The translations under genes and the position numbers were made by a program. A stretch of DNA of 64,000 bases from Notospermus geniculatus (Eukaryota; Nemertea; Pilidiophora; Heteronemertea; Lineidae): NCBI GenBank assembly GCA_002633025.1, contig NMRB01000074.1:608315-672314 (forward strand). Direction: 5' to 3'. Within the stretch, counting starts at the first letter, position 1. The number at the start of each line of letters is the position of its first letter. Shown one piece after another: positions 43,238-56,264 of the stretch. The notes under the pieces are model-generated. The model had not been told where the DNA came from, did no database searches, and was given only the letters and a program-made list of their open reading frames with translations.

Positions 43238-44820
43238 CTGAAAAGCACAGAAACAACAGACTTCGTCAGGAATTAGAACATGAACATGTTTCATCACAGT
43301 GGACATCTTCACAGCTCGCCTACCATTGACACATACCGTATTTTTCGGCATAAGACCCGCGACTTTTTGCCGCGAAAAGGCCCCAAAAATCGCCAGTGCG
43401 GGTGATACAACAGTGCGGTTCCTATGTGGATTAAGGCCTGCATCATCCCATAGGCCTATTTTCATAAATGTGCACAAAATTCATAAAAATCGGGCGAAGA
43501 AACATGCCCAAAGCATGGACTTTCCAAGCCATGCCACATGTCATGATGTGCCAGCCATTACAGTTTAGTTCGTTTGAGTGCCTGAGCTGTCACTGTTGAC
43601 CTGGCACTTGTAGTATTACACTTGTTCCAGTTTAGTTCGTTCGAGTATCCGACTTTACCTAATACTACTGAGGTAGACTGGTATCTGGTCTTCTGGGCAG
43701 CTATCAGGATCAGTCTACTGCTGAAGTCACAGGAGTTCGTTAACAATCACATACATACACAGTGTGTATGTATGTGATTGTTAACAAACTCCTGTGCTGA
43801 AGTNTTTCTTAGGTTCTGAAATGAATAGGCCTAGGCCCTGATAATTTCCCAACAGCAAGAGGAGACCTGTGTGCATGAAAGAAATTAACAGATTGGTCAG
43901 CCAAATCGATCACACGCAGGCAGAATAGGACATCTTTACTATAAAGAATGAATAAATCATTGGGGGGCAAGGGCTAGGCAGGCATAATTCAAGGAAAGAA
44001 TTTAATTAGGCCTAATGAGCATTTCTCTTGTAACAAAAAATGGGCATGATGAAGTAGGCAAAGGGCTAGGCTGCTCTTTATATAACTCCTTTCATTCAGT
44101 GAATCAGAAAATTTCACCAGTACCGGTAGGCAGGCCTACCGGTATATTAAACTTCTTTCAGCGAGTAAGAAAATTTCATCATGCAAGTAGGCCTATTACA
44201 ATGGGCAAAAAGTCAAAATTTATTTGTGCAAATTTGCAGAGTCATGAATGCATGGCGAGGAACAAAAAAAAAACAGAACAGAAGACATGAAATTCATGAT
44301 GAAAGAGAAAGCTTCTTTGTTGCAGTAATTGGAGTTGGCAACATAACAAAGGGCATTGTGCCAGGGATCAACAAAACTGGATGACAGGGATGATATCACC
44401 TCGGTGATATCGATGAAAATCGAAAGGAAAACGAACTCAGTCCCACCTCGCTCTCTGTGGCCATGGCGGCGGCGGCGGGGTTGCGAGAGAAAAAGGCGGT
44501 CTTCAATTCGACATAAAACTGTGCCAGTAAATCGGAAGACATTGCGGCGAAACTTTGCCAATTTGATCTAGATATATCAATTTATCTACACATCACTTTC
44601 TTTAACAAAATACACAATTTGTAAATGAGCAATTAGATAAAACGCAGAAGATAAAATTATGAGCACCAACCTCAATCGGCCGCCATGTTGAAGATAAAGA
44701 CCCGGATGAGCCTCCATCTCGTCGACGCACATGGAGGCGTCATGGGCTGTTGGTCTAAATGCACAGGTGGGTAGGCTTGGGAGGGAGAGAAGGCCCATCA
44801 CCACAATCCCTGCTGATCAC
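43238..44820 (-). promoter_or_regulatory. HUWE1 upstream region and probable promoter
   Basis: Upstream of the first coding exon. A GC-rich, CpG-containing patch at 44450-44770 carries GCCATGGCGGCGGCGG and GGCCGCCATG (YY1-like), and GATATCACC..GGTGATATC (44393-44412) is a 20-bp near-palindrome. It is likely to hold the first noncoding exon, but no transcription start is proved. A transposon-like ACCGTATTTTTCGGCATAAG lies at 43337. A 69-bp inverted repeat next to an N lies at 43728-43796. Confidence 0.45.
43728..43796. repeat. Near-perfect 34-bp inverted repeat beside an N
   Basis: Left arm 43728-43761 begins CACAGGAGTT and right arm 43763-43796 ends AACTCCTGTG. There is one mismatch and a one-base spacer. 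An N follows at 43804. Confidence 0.85.
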
Positions 44821-47800
44821 TATATTTTCATGTCACAAGGATATCTAAGCCATCAAATGATTATTTTGTAGCACTCCTGGATGTCCCGGTTAAATGATTG
44901 TTAATTGGCCTATAATTATTATTTATTTATTATGATTTCACTTTTTAATTGGTCTGTTTTAATAATTTCATAATTCAGGAATAGGCCTACTAGTCCTCAT
45001 TCAACACTGTAGGCCTATGAAAAAACGGACATGACTCCACTGACTCTCTTCATGTGATGTATGCGTCCATCAAGATTTCTGACAAAATTTATGTCTGGAT
45101 ATTAGCTGATTAGTCACATTTATTATTTGGTCTTCAGGCAATGGAGAGGGGACAATGGTAACCATGGTAACTTTCTGCTTTGGGACTGACAGAGCACTGT
45201 CCTCAGTTGGGAGGTGTCCTGTTTATTGTAGCCAACGATAATCAACAATAATAGACATGAGTAATTCAGGACTGAACTCTGATGGTGAACTTGGGTTTCC
45301 CTGAAAGAGAGGTATCTTCCAACAAATTGTACATGAAGGTCATATCCCAGATCATTTTGGAATAAGAGAAGACAGAGAGGACAATTTGGACTAATGTTTT
45401 ATTACATCTACATTTACTGCACTACAGGTGGTGTAATAGTAGCATTATGTACATGTACATTTTTTTATCCCAGGTGTCATTGCCATGATTTCAAGAAAGT
45501 AGTCAAGAATAAGTAGCTGACTCATCCTTACAGTGCTGCAAACAAAGACAACTTAAATGGCAGTTACAATAAGCTGAGAATTCGAAATCCATTCCAATAA
45601 TAGTAACATGAATGAGGGTGTCTATCTCCTACTACTAGGACTGAACCTGGTAGACATGAAAAGCACTCAATCCAAAAGCAGCTACAGCCCCAATCTTCAG
45701 ACCTAAATGGTAAAGTTTTGTAGACGGAAGCCATGTTGAGGCCCTGATTCTTCCTCAGTTCATTTGGATGCAGGGTTATTGTACGGTGTTTTTGGACTGA
45801 GAGCTCACATTCCAATAGAAGGTACCATCTAGAAGGAAGAAATCAATGAGAAACTGGAACATTACTGGAAAGATACAACAAAGTGCCATGTATGGATTAC
45901 ATCCCTTGTCATACATACATATTACCAGGAATATACACACATAAGGCAACATCTGAACTTCAATCTCAACAACTTTGTCAAGGTATCGCCAGCCAATACA
46001 GACCTGACAAAACCTTTCCATCTAAACTAGCTGAAAAACTATTACATTACATAGAATCAATGTTGGACAAGAAGGGACCTTTCCAGGAAAGAGAGGAATA
46101 GATGGAACAAGTACACTTATTTTCCCAAATGGCAGAGTGTAAAACTACAGAGCTCCAAAATTGATCATCTGAAATGGCCTTCCTCCAATTGACCAGCACA
46201 CATTGAATGACCCTGAACTCTATTAAACAACTGATAAAATAAATATTTAGTTGCAAATAGTACTAGTGAACTTCTCTTTACCATGGATTCACTAGCCATG
46301 AAAATACACATATAGAAAATATAGGCAGTGCAACGTATCTCTCACAGTGAACATGTAAAGCTAGAAAAGTTCATTGGTCCACACACAATGAAGTGCATAA
46401 TGCAGAAATGTCAGAATGGTGTTAATATACATGTATCAGCTACATAAAGGATTTAACAGGAGAAGCTTAACATATGCTCCCCCCTGGGATGCAGGTCCTT
46501 GGCAACACTAAACAAAGGGCCGAACTCCACATGTGTCTCAATGAAAATTGGGTCATTTTGAGGGCGTGGCTAGTTAGAAGTGACAGAAATGTCAGTATCA
46601 AGTACCTGGTATACATATACGTGTAAACTCTTCTCAGTTATCCATATGTATTTGACTGAAAGAAATATTTTGAGAGTTGAACCCTGTTGAATGTACCGGT
46701 AATAGGCCTATATATTTTTTCTACGTTCACACAACACTTAATGAAATTGATGAATGAACATAGGCTGTCAATTTTTTCTGGTGTACACGATTTATTTCTA
46801 GATATGGATAGATATGTGTACAGATATAGATTCCAAATGCCTCAAATAAACTATCTCATGAAGAGCCGAAAAGCATGAGTGAAACACCACATCATATGCG
46901 ACTACATGTATTCATATTATGATAGTCATATCAATGAAATTAGCTCACAAATATGTTGAGTCTTTTATATTGCACTCCTCCATACGATAAAACAAATTCC
47001 ATATTCCATAATACCAGTACCATATTCCCACTCAGTTTCTTCACAAAAGCTCTTGTGAAAGTAAGGGCCAAATTCATAAAAGATGTTTAAAGTACAGTGA
47101 TGTTTTACCATTGAATGCACATTGGCTGGCCAATGTGTTGCGCAGAAACTCCTGGCAGTCCAGCTGCTGTATAATCAGTGTTTAAACACAGTTTAAGCTG
47201 AAATGCCCTCCATGAATATGGCCCTACATGTTCTGAAGTCAAGATCAGTTCAATGAAAATAATATGACAGTAGACTGTAATGTCTGTACAGGTATTAATA
47301 TCATTCACTAACATTGGCAAAATTAAAGAATACAAGATCAAGGAATGGGGTGAACACACAGCACAACCTGCTGTCTTTCAGTGACAAAATTGGCTCGACA
47401 CAAGTCACTACCACTCTTCTTTCTTGATTCAAAGAACTGGAATCTTACCAAGTGGAATGTCAGAAATAAGCGAAGTCCAGGTGACCATTTTTACACCGAT
47501 CTGTATTACCGGTAGGCCTAATGTAGAACTCTTAAGTTCTGTAGAACTTCCATCAGTTGCCTAGAAGCTAAACATCACAAAATTAATAATGAAAGACAAA
47601 AACTGCAAGATTTCAACAAAAAATGAAAACAAAAACAGAAATATGATTGAAAAAATAAGAACTGTAACATATTTTTCCAAGTTGTGACTTCGACAAGTTG
47701 AAAAAGCAAATTGGTAACCATGAGAACCCAGTTGATTGGAGGTTTGGGGGCATTACGCCTACTTTTCAGCTCACCCTATTAAATGACTGCATCAAAACTC

Positions 47801-49153
47801 TGTAAGACTTGCAATGCCAAAAATGGCACACACACAAAGCACCTAAAACCGAGCTAGTATGAAGCACCAAGGAAAACATTCTCTCCAAACCATTCTCAGT
47901 ACAAATACATAAGTACGGTATCAAGATTTTACCTTTTCTTCAAAAGAAATGTAAATATTGGTATGTTCAATGCTGAAAATAACTGTATGTCATGAAAATG
48001 GTAAAACAAATGCACAAATTGTCGATGTAAAAACCAAACTTTTACCGTAGTTGAACCAGAGTCAACTGCAAAAGTTTTACCTGGCTTGCTGTTTTCTCCT
48101 ATTGCATACTGGCAGGATATTGTACTCTAAGTACAGTACATCCGAAAATAGGGATATTTGTACCTGGCAGTTTTCAGGTATCAAAAGCGGCTTCGAGCCA
48201 CCAAAAATGTGATAATTATACTGAAGTAAGCTGAGGCAACGATCACAGATTTATGACTAAATATACAAAGCAACTTGTCCTGCTTGACACTACTCCACTT
48301 TGAGAACATGTGTACGGACACAAAAACTCTTCACAGACTTTTTCTGATTACCACAGTGCCCAAAATACTAATAACTGCAGTGGTACATTGTAAGTCACTG
48401 GGCAGTGTACTCACCAACAGTCCCACAAATGAAAAAAAGTCAGGGTGATCTTCAATACGAAGGAAATTATCGGTATCAGAAAGGCAAAATAGCTATTCCT
48501 AATTCTGGTTAGACATGGACAAAATAAGACAACCTCACATCGACTCTGCAGAAAATAAAACTTGACTCTTTATGAGGGGACGCGTGCCTCTTTGCACAAC
48601 AGCCAAATAGACCCATGTTCTTAATTTTAGCATAATGACCTCAGTGACCACAACACCCCATGTTTACATGTACCTCCAAGACAAAAACGTCAATGAGCTT
48701 AAAAACTGCATGACACACCATTATATTGCGCTAGAAAATGATAAAAGTTGACAGCGGGTCCACTGCAGAACTCAAAATACAGGGTGTAGTTAATCTACAT
48801 CTTCTGCTGACACAAATGTATGTCTTCAAATAAAGAAGAATGATATCTGACATTGATTCAAATTGTTCTCTTTTACATATATCAAGTAAGGAACTCCATT
48901 CATTTGTTCGCTTAACCTCAAACAGCTGAAGTGGTCTCAACCAAACAGACTGGGCACTCAGAGAGCTTATCCACTGAATGTCTACAAAGATGCAGCGAGC
49001 ATCAAACGATTGGTTGCCTTTTGAAATTCTGACAGGAAATGCCTGTGTGATCTGAATATCTTGCCCACTGATTAAAACCTAAAGCAATCTCCACATCTGA
49101 ATTGACTCTATCTATTATGGCAATTCACTATAAATAATTGGCAATCAATTCTA

Positions 49154-49787
49154 ATAACCGTGAAGAGTTCACATCACTGTTGTTTTAGTCTACCGTAACT
49201 CATCTCAACACTTCATATGCAAGAACTTGCAGATGTGGATACCTACATGTTTTTGGCAAAAAGCACACAAAAGCTTCAATTTTTTCCATTTAGGTATAGT
49301 ACACTGACATATAATATATATATTGACTAGATAAGCATGTTGTAAATATATGACCGAAATGTCTTTGCTTAACAACATCAGGAATATCATTAAACATACC
49401 AGCCAACTGGCAGGAAGCCAGCGATGTTCTGTTTCAATGCGACAAATCATTCTTTCTTCAGCCTGCCCTACAACTTCTAAATCGTCTGAACGAATGGTGG
49501 ACTTGTTCACTCAGAACTATCAGAACTAATGTTGAACAAGAAAAATATGTTAGAGTTCACACTAAAACCAAACCCCCAATGCCAAAGCACACATTTGATG
49601 ACAAATGGTACAGGTTTAACTGACCAACTTGTCTACTCAAGTAACTACTTTTGCTCTAACAGATCAGGGCAACAACTGACAGCATTGCAGGAAGTGTCAC
49701 GTTTGTGAAATTACTACCTTGAGGTGTGTTTTTTTCACAGCCCTTTCTCAGAACAACCCGTTCTTGAGTTATAGTCCGGAATAGGAT

Positions 49788-49834
<47 letters not shown>

Positions 49835-50502
49835 GGCGGCGGCGGACGCGGAAACCAACTGAGAACATAATGCCCCCATCTCAACTTCGTTGAGCGGGGG
49901 CATAATAACCGTGAAGAGTTCACATCACTGTTGCTTTAGTCTACCGTAACTCATCTCAACACTTCATATGCAAGAACTTGCAGATGTGGATACCTACATG
50001 TTTTTGGCAAAAAGCACACAAAAGCTTCTATTTTTTCCATTTAGGTATAGTACACTGACATATAATATATATTGACTAGATAAGCATGTTGTAAATATAT
50101 GACCGAAATGTCTTTGCTTAACAACATCAGGAATATCATTAAACATACCAGCCAACTGGCAAGAAGCCAGTGATGTTCTGTTTCAATGCGACAAACCATT
50201 CTTTCTTCAGCCTGCCCTACAACTTCTAAATCGTCTGAACGAATGGTGGACTTGTTCACTCAGAACTATCAGAACTAATGTTGAACAAGAAAAATACGTT
50301 AGAGTTCACACTAAAACCAAGCCCCCAATGCCAAAGCACACATTTGATGACAAATGGTACAGGTTTAACTGACCAACTTGTCTACTCAAGTAACTACTTT
50401 TGCTCTAATAGATCAGGGCAACAACTGACAGCATTGCAGGAAGTGTCACGTTTGTGAAATTACTACCTTGAGGTGTGTTTTTTTCACAGCCCTTTCTCAG
50501 AA
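49154..50502. repeat. 600-bp direct duplication around a GGC-tract insert
   Basis: 49154-49752 and 49906-50502 are nearly identical. They begin TAACCGTGAAGAGTTCACATCACTGTTG and end TTTTTTCACAGCCCTTTCTCAG (described in parts). Between them lie 153 bp with (CGG)n at 49789-49845 and ATAATGCCCCC..GCGGGGGCATAAT inverted ends, itself a probable mobile piece. The whole lies in the presumed GDI 3' region. Confidence 0.85.
49789..49845. repeat. (CGG)n triplet tract
   Basis: About 19 CGG units with one GTG interruption. Flanking sequence recurs as inverted GCCCCC/GGGGGC ends. Confidence 0.9.
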
Positions 50503-50613
50503 ATCAATAATTCCATCAGTTCTGACAGTCTAGAACATCTACGACAAACAATGTTCTCTCATCACTCGGGAGATGGCTGGGAACTCACTCAGTCCTTATA
50601 AACACAGACCATG

Positions 50614-53600
50614 TTACTGTTGGTTCTCCATGTCTGGTGTTGTAATAGAGGAATAATCCAGATCCTGTCCCGTCATTCTCTTGTAGATATCCAACACATC
50701 CATGCATGTTGTTTCAAAGTGGGTAGTGGCATCATAACTGGTTGATATGAAGAGCTGCAAGGTAGAGAGGACAATCATTACCACAAGGCTTAGCACAGAA
50801 GACTTCTTCCAGTTTTGCCAGCAGATGGCAAACAAATATCACCAAAATTAGCCATTATTACAGAATACCAATCTCGATTCCATACATAATGCAGGTGCAT
50901 CATTCTGTTGAAACTTTTCTGAAGAGGTGAGTTCTCTGCTACACATTTCCGGGATCGCACGTGGAAACAGTAGAAAATTAAAAAGGACAAAGCAGTCTGA
51001 GATGTGTCTAACTTACTCCCGATTCAGTGCCATCATTTGTTGGTTCATAGAGGTCGTAGACTGCTACAAATCTGGAAAATAGAGATTGGAACTGTTGGCT
51101 GTCACCAGACACATTTCTATGTAAATTGTAGCATTTTCACTTCTGGTAGCTCGACTAGAAAGTGCCAGAGGAAAACCCCGATCGGGGTCGAAAATTTGTG
51201 AAATTCGGAAACAACCCTTCGTATTATATTAAATTGTAGTAGCGGATGTCAGTTACGCAAAAAAGGATACAATACACGATGCTTGAATCATGATGCTTAT
51301 CACATAAAGCTAACTGCTTTTTATTTAGTAAAACAGGTGCCTGCCAAACAATAGCTAAAGGTAAACCTTAGAGTTAAGGAAGCTTCTAGAATATGGCCCT
51401 ATAACTCACTTCTCCTCAATATCTCCGATTAATTGCAATCCTGGTATTAGCTCTTCCTCTGGATTCTCAGTTTCTACTGTTGTGCTGACAATGGCAAGGT
51501 AGTAATCTTTACTAGCGACTTGGTGTGCGTACGATACACAACACACATAGATATCTGGAATGCATAGATAAATTCACTTGCATCAACATTTTCCCAAATG
51601 CAGAAAAGCAAATAATGGTATGGATGGAGACACCACAAAGAATGGCAGGTGTTTATTACACTCATCGCTCATGCCCAGACCAAATGGCTTCTGAAACTTG
51701 AAATTGCACAAACTTTTGCTGAGTCTTTGAGGAACAATCACATGATACTCACCAGATTTACGATTCGCCTGTATTTGTGGAATTATAATTTGACATGATT
51801 GGTTTTCCTTCGTATTAGGAATTGGATGGTTGAGAATACAGATGGCTCGAACAACCTGAAGGTAAAATATAAGGATATACGATTCACAAATTCTGAAGAA
51901 TGATGTGGCCTAATCATTTAGCACACCTCTATCAGTGTCGCAGAGCGTCATGTCTCCCGCTGGAGGCGACGTTACTGGAATACGACGTTACGTCAGTCAT
52001 GAAAAAAATCACCGTGCCGTGACGTTCAAGTCGACGCAAATCGACGTGACGTCACGTAATGTTACCCTCGGGAGTAACATGTTACCCTCGGGAGTAACAT
52101 TACCAGGGTAACATTATGATACGAGGGCAACATTACGTCGCTGACGTCATTGACGTCGTTGGCGAAATGACGCGACGTCATGCATGTCATGTAGGCCTAT
52201 AGATCCGACGGGAGATTTTCACAATTCGGAGTCCGAATATCAGCGAAATCTCTGTTATTATCACCTTAAACTGACTGTAATTGCCTCCAATAAGACTTGT
52301 TCACATTGAGAAGAGGTGTGCTAAAGCAATTGGCGCCCGGTCGGTCGGGTGACATGACGTTTTGCGTCACCCTCCCTCCCGTGCGCCAATTGTTTAATGA
52401 AAAGTTCTTAACAATAGCTCCACATTGGCATTGTTTTCCTTGACTTTTGGAAGACACAGCTCAATAAATGACTATCATGACTAAATATACATTTATTCTT
52501 TGACAAAGCTGAATGCTAAGAGAGGCATTTCAGAAAGAAATCTTGCTGAAAATATGAATCACGCCTACCTGTCCAACCTTCTTGACAAATCCGTCCGGAG
52601 CATACGATGGATCACAGATGACTGATTTACACTTGGCAACCTTCCCTTCAGACTTCACACCAACAACTTTACCATTTTCCATCACAATTTCATCAACTGG
52701 TTTGTTCAACATGTACGTCCCCCCATACACAGCAGACAGCCTGTAAAATGAACAATAATGAAACAAATATCACATAGACATTTGAGATAGGTTTGAGAAC
52801 TGAATTCATTATTGTTTCTCACTGTATCATAGTTTCCTGCACCAATTTTCAGGTAAGATGCATTACAGCAAAAATATACTAACCTAGCAAATCCCTGTGG
52901 CAATTCTCCTAGACCATACAATGGGTAAAGGTAAGGTGATTTTCCATATCTTGCTATTGATTCATGGTACAATTTTATCCTCTTAATAGTTTCCAAGCAA
53001 GGTCTGTCCATATATCTGAAGGCAAAAATGAGTAATAAAGAAAACAATCTGGCTTCAAAGGAGGTCATTTTCCATTCTCTGCAAGTGACCGCTATGAATT
53101 CAAATAATTGTCAAGTTTATAGTAACAATCATTAATTTTAGCATTTTCACAGTTGACACCAATCTGTAAGTTGTGTTGCATTGACGCATCGACATTAACC
53201 CATTTTCCAGCTGAAAACATGGACTTTGACAAATGAAAATATGGATAACTTACGAGTCATCTAAATACAGAGCAATTGCATGTCCTGTGAAGTCAGCAGT
53301 GTTCTGCTCCAACCCATACTTTTCATACAATTGTCGCATAGTGGTGGTCTCTGGATTCACATCACCGGGGGCATCTGGGTTGAAGGTTGTCACAAAAACT
53401 AGGAATTTTTGGAATCGCCTTTTCTCCATCAGGTTCATTAAACCTATCAAACAAGTCAAGAATTAAACTATTAACAATTGGAGATAACAATGAGCAATAA
53501 TAAGCTTCATGATCTAGCCTGCCTGAAAAATTAACCATTACTTACACTGAATATGATGGCAGCATCAATTACATTATCAGCCAAATCAAAACGGCAAACC

Positions 53601-55423
53601 CATCTTTAATAGTTGACACTGCAACCAATTGACACAAAAACAATACTTACTAGAGGCAACAGCTTCTGTCTCATCAGCTGGAACTTTGAAAATATTATTC
53701 CCTTCTGCCTGGAACACGTAACTTCCATCAATACACTTGAATTCCAAGTACTTTGTCACACCAGTGTAGATAAGGAGCTTCACCAGTTGCCCTGAAATTA
53801 AGGCTCAGGTAAACAAACCAATAGACCAGGACTGACCACAGATTTTTGCCACACCCGAGACCCAGTCTTTCACTGCTCTCTCAGAGGTACTCCGGCAGCT
53901 AGGCTCAGCAAGACTGGAGCTCTGTCCCAGCTGAGCTGGGAACTGATGAAAAGCAAATTGAAAACATCCAGCTGGAATCAAACAGTGTATTGGTAAAGAA
54001 GGCATCACTTACCACTAACCATGAGAAATTTAGGGATCAGGTCAACATTCCAATCTCGGCCACGCCCATATTTTTCCATGTTGTCTGTCTTTTTAATTTT
54101 GAAATGGTCGAACAACTGCAAAAGAAGAGCATATTATATTATACATCCCCTAGAGCCTCCAGGAACTGATTTGTACCTGATGAACCATATCCGTGACCTC
54201 AATTTCATATTGCTTGAAACCATTATGTTTCATAAAATCCTTTGAAATCAAGTCTGGAAAGGGAATTTCTGTATTCCTAGTTACATTCTATTCAACTCAC
54301 GTCTTCCAGAGGAGAAATGGATGCACTATCACCACCATAGTATTTGTTTCTGTCCATATGCAGCACCTTCTTTTTCTCCACAGACAGTATACCACTCAAA
54401 ATGCATTCCTGAAATATCACGGATGTATTTGAGCAAGTCTTTGAGTATAATTTAGGTTTCTCTTCATCTTGATTGGTGTCCATCCTTCTGATTAGATTAT
54501 TATGGGATAGAAATTAACTGCATCATCGCTTTCGGCTCAAAGCTTGCAGTTGGAGTAGGTCTATTTTATGGAATCCATGCCAGTACTGTACTGTAGTTTT
54601 TGATCTAGGCCTTGGCCTATGTTAATTGGAACGGAGATGCTAGATGACAAAGTGGCCCAAGATTTGCGCGAATTTTCCTGTAAATGGAAGACTGATGCCA
54701 GGTGGCGCCTGGTGTACAGGTGAAATTTCCGTTACGACGTAGGCCTAGGCCTTGGTTGTAGTAGCAAACACAAACTTGCCTGCACTACCAGGGCCGGATC
54801 CAGGGGGGGGCGTGGAGGGCGTACGCCCCCCCCCCAATTTTTGGCAGAGCAATGATTTTTTTTAGCAAGAAAAATTTAATCACATAAAAATTCTAGTATT
54901 TTGCTCTCAGATGCCAGGAAAATGCATCTAAAAGCACTTAAATTGTCAAATTTTCTGGGGGAGAGCCCCCAGACCCCCCATATAGGCTTCACTTTTTCGG
55001 TGCTCACCAACTTTGTCGAGCTACGCCCCCCCTTTCTGTGAATCCTGGATCCGGCCCTGACTACCGTACTAGCTAGGCCTACTACCGGCCCCCCTGTTCA
55101 ACTGTTGTCTCTCTTCTGTAAACAAACAAACTATTGGATCCCTTGCCTTCGTCTACATTTGCCATCACCTTTTCCGTCGGCTCCTCCTCGACCTACTTTT
55201 TTGCGGTTATAACCGCCCATACTTAACATTGTGTATGTAGGCCTAGGCTATGTACATAGGCTACATGATGTACTGCAATGAATGCAGGCGACCAATCTTG
55301 ATTGATTGTGTGGCCGACGCCGGCCTTTAAAAATCTGACCGAACGGGATGAATAGGTATAAACATTATCGTCCTGTACCTTCAGGCCTGTACCTAGAACG
55401 ATTACATCATATTCTTCATCCAT
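50614..55423 (-). CDS. GDI: Rab GDP-dissociation inhibitor (11 exons)
   Basis: Exons are 55423-55379, 54408-54301, 54115-54013, 53791-53651, 53443-53254, 53015-52884, 52740-52569, 51855-51753, 51554-51410, 51071-51017 and 50754-50614. All phases join, giving 444 residues (human GDI1 447, GDI2 445). It starts [21 protein letters not shown], the glycine-rich dinucleotide-fold strip shared with REP. It then shows [69 protein letters not shown] and [15 protein letters not shown] extracts prenylated GDP-Rabs from membranes and recycles them through the cytosol. The invertebrate copy is the single ancestor-type of vertebrate GDI1/GDI2. Exon 1 and part of exon 2 are duplicated at 57520-58701 by assembly. 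Donors of exon 6 and a few others are GTTAGT. Confidence 0.97.
51955..52190. repeat. GDI intron palindrome cluster with ACGT motifs
   Basis: In the intron between GDI exons 52569-52740 and 51753-51855. The unit GTTACCCTCGGGAGTAACAT is present twice in exact tandem (52061-52080, 52081-52100), and each is itself an imperfect palindrome. GACGT or ACGTC cores, several as TGACGTCA-type CRE half or full sites, occur many times on both sides. It could be a nonautonomous transposon core or a regulatory cluster. Confidence 0.6.
52327..52392. repeat. Hairpin-forming inverted repeat in a GDI intron
   Basis: CAATTGGCGC at 52327-52336 pairs perfectly with GCGCCAATTG at 52383-52392. The arms extend with four mismatches to GGGTGAC/GTCACCC around a 12-base loop. 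Confidence 0.7.
54789..55061. mobile_element. CAGGGCCGGATCC transposon, present only in copy 1
   Basis: The ends are CAGGGCCGGATCCAGG and CCTGGATCCGGCCCTG. It is flanked by ACTAC on both sides, a 5-bp target duplication. The interior has poly-G/C runs near both ends and an AT-rich centre. Copy 2 of the duplicated block lacks it and a little flanking sequence. hAT-like by ends, no transposase. Confidence 0.75.
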
Positions 55424-56264
55424 GACGACGGGTCAAAGAATAAAAATAAGACAAAGACAGTGCAGGACCTTCCCGAAACGTCAAACCCAGAAATCCAAGA
55501 TGGCTTCACACACGGGCGACGAAGGAAAGATAATCGGTATTCCTGCGAGAATAATATAGTGCATCAAATTAATACACAGTACCATGAGAAAAAAATTAAG
55601 GTGCCGTTCGTATACCCATAATTATGATATTCATTATGATTCACACAGTTTTATACTAAAATTGATTGGTATTTTTCAGACAATAGGACTATAGCCACAT
55701 TACTTTTCGCGTACTAATCCGAATCAAATAATTAGTGACGCGGTCTTTGGCGAAGATCGTCAGAATCGACAAAATAAAATTCTGTTTGCATATGAGTGGG
55801 GAGGCTGGATTTGATTTAAAGGATGTCCCTCGTGTTTCCATGATCTATCGGCAAAGAAAGTGCCTTTTACACAACGCTGTTCAACACTGTCTGAATGGTG
55901 ATGGGGCCGCGGCGCGGCGCACGAGAAGGGCAGGTCCCGGCCCCCTCTCTCTGCACCGGCCGGCCGGCGAGGCGAGGGGGGCGTGGTTGGTTTCGGTGGT
56001 GCGGCCTTGAGACTTCGCGTGCTGACCCTTCAGTGAAACAGAAAAGTGGGGCAAGCAAAGTGAAATGTGGCGTCACTGCTATTACGTCGTATGTTTCAGC
56101 AAAATGAACTTCCCTCTCCACCACAGTTTTGTCGTATAGTTCATCACTCTCAAGAACACTCCACTCTCAGAATTTTGGTGGTGAGTTACTTTTGGGCAGG
56201 ACTGTACCATCCGTTCTCACGTGACCAACTCCACAGCCAATGAGAGCTGCATCGATTTTACAAG
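55424..56264. promoter_or_regulatory. Bidirectional GDI/SUV39H promoter, copy 1
   Basis: These 841 bp separate the divergent start codons. A CpG-dense block (55903-55985, GGCCGCGGCGCGGCGC...CCGGCCGGCC) is followed by an E box CACGTG at 56218, CCAAT at 56237 and AAGATGGCGAC (YY1-like) over the SUV39H ATG. On the GDI side CCAAGATGGC lies at 55494. A small frame from ATG 55792 (MSGEAGFDLKDVPRVSMIY...) is identical in copy 2 and may be an upstream ORF or alternative exon. Confidence 0.65.

Larger units (their letters stand above)
44821..50613 (-). other. AT-rich spacer, probably GDI 3' UTR and HUWE1-GDI intergenic DNA
   Basis: No conserved protein-coding frame was found in nearly 6 kb. The sequence between about 45.4 kb and the GDI stop is AT-rich and rather uniform, with several minus-strand AATAAA candidates (for example near 45400). 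A long GDI 3' UTR is likely but its end is unknown. It contains the 600-bp tandem duplication at 49154-50502 and the GGC tract. Confidence 0.45.

Noticed and set aside
49656-49923. Arg- or Pro-rich frames through the CGG tract
   Set aside because: Pure product of the triplet repeat, with no flanking exon structure.
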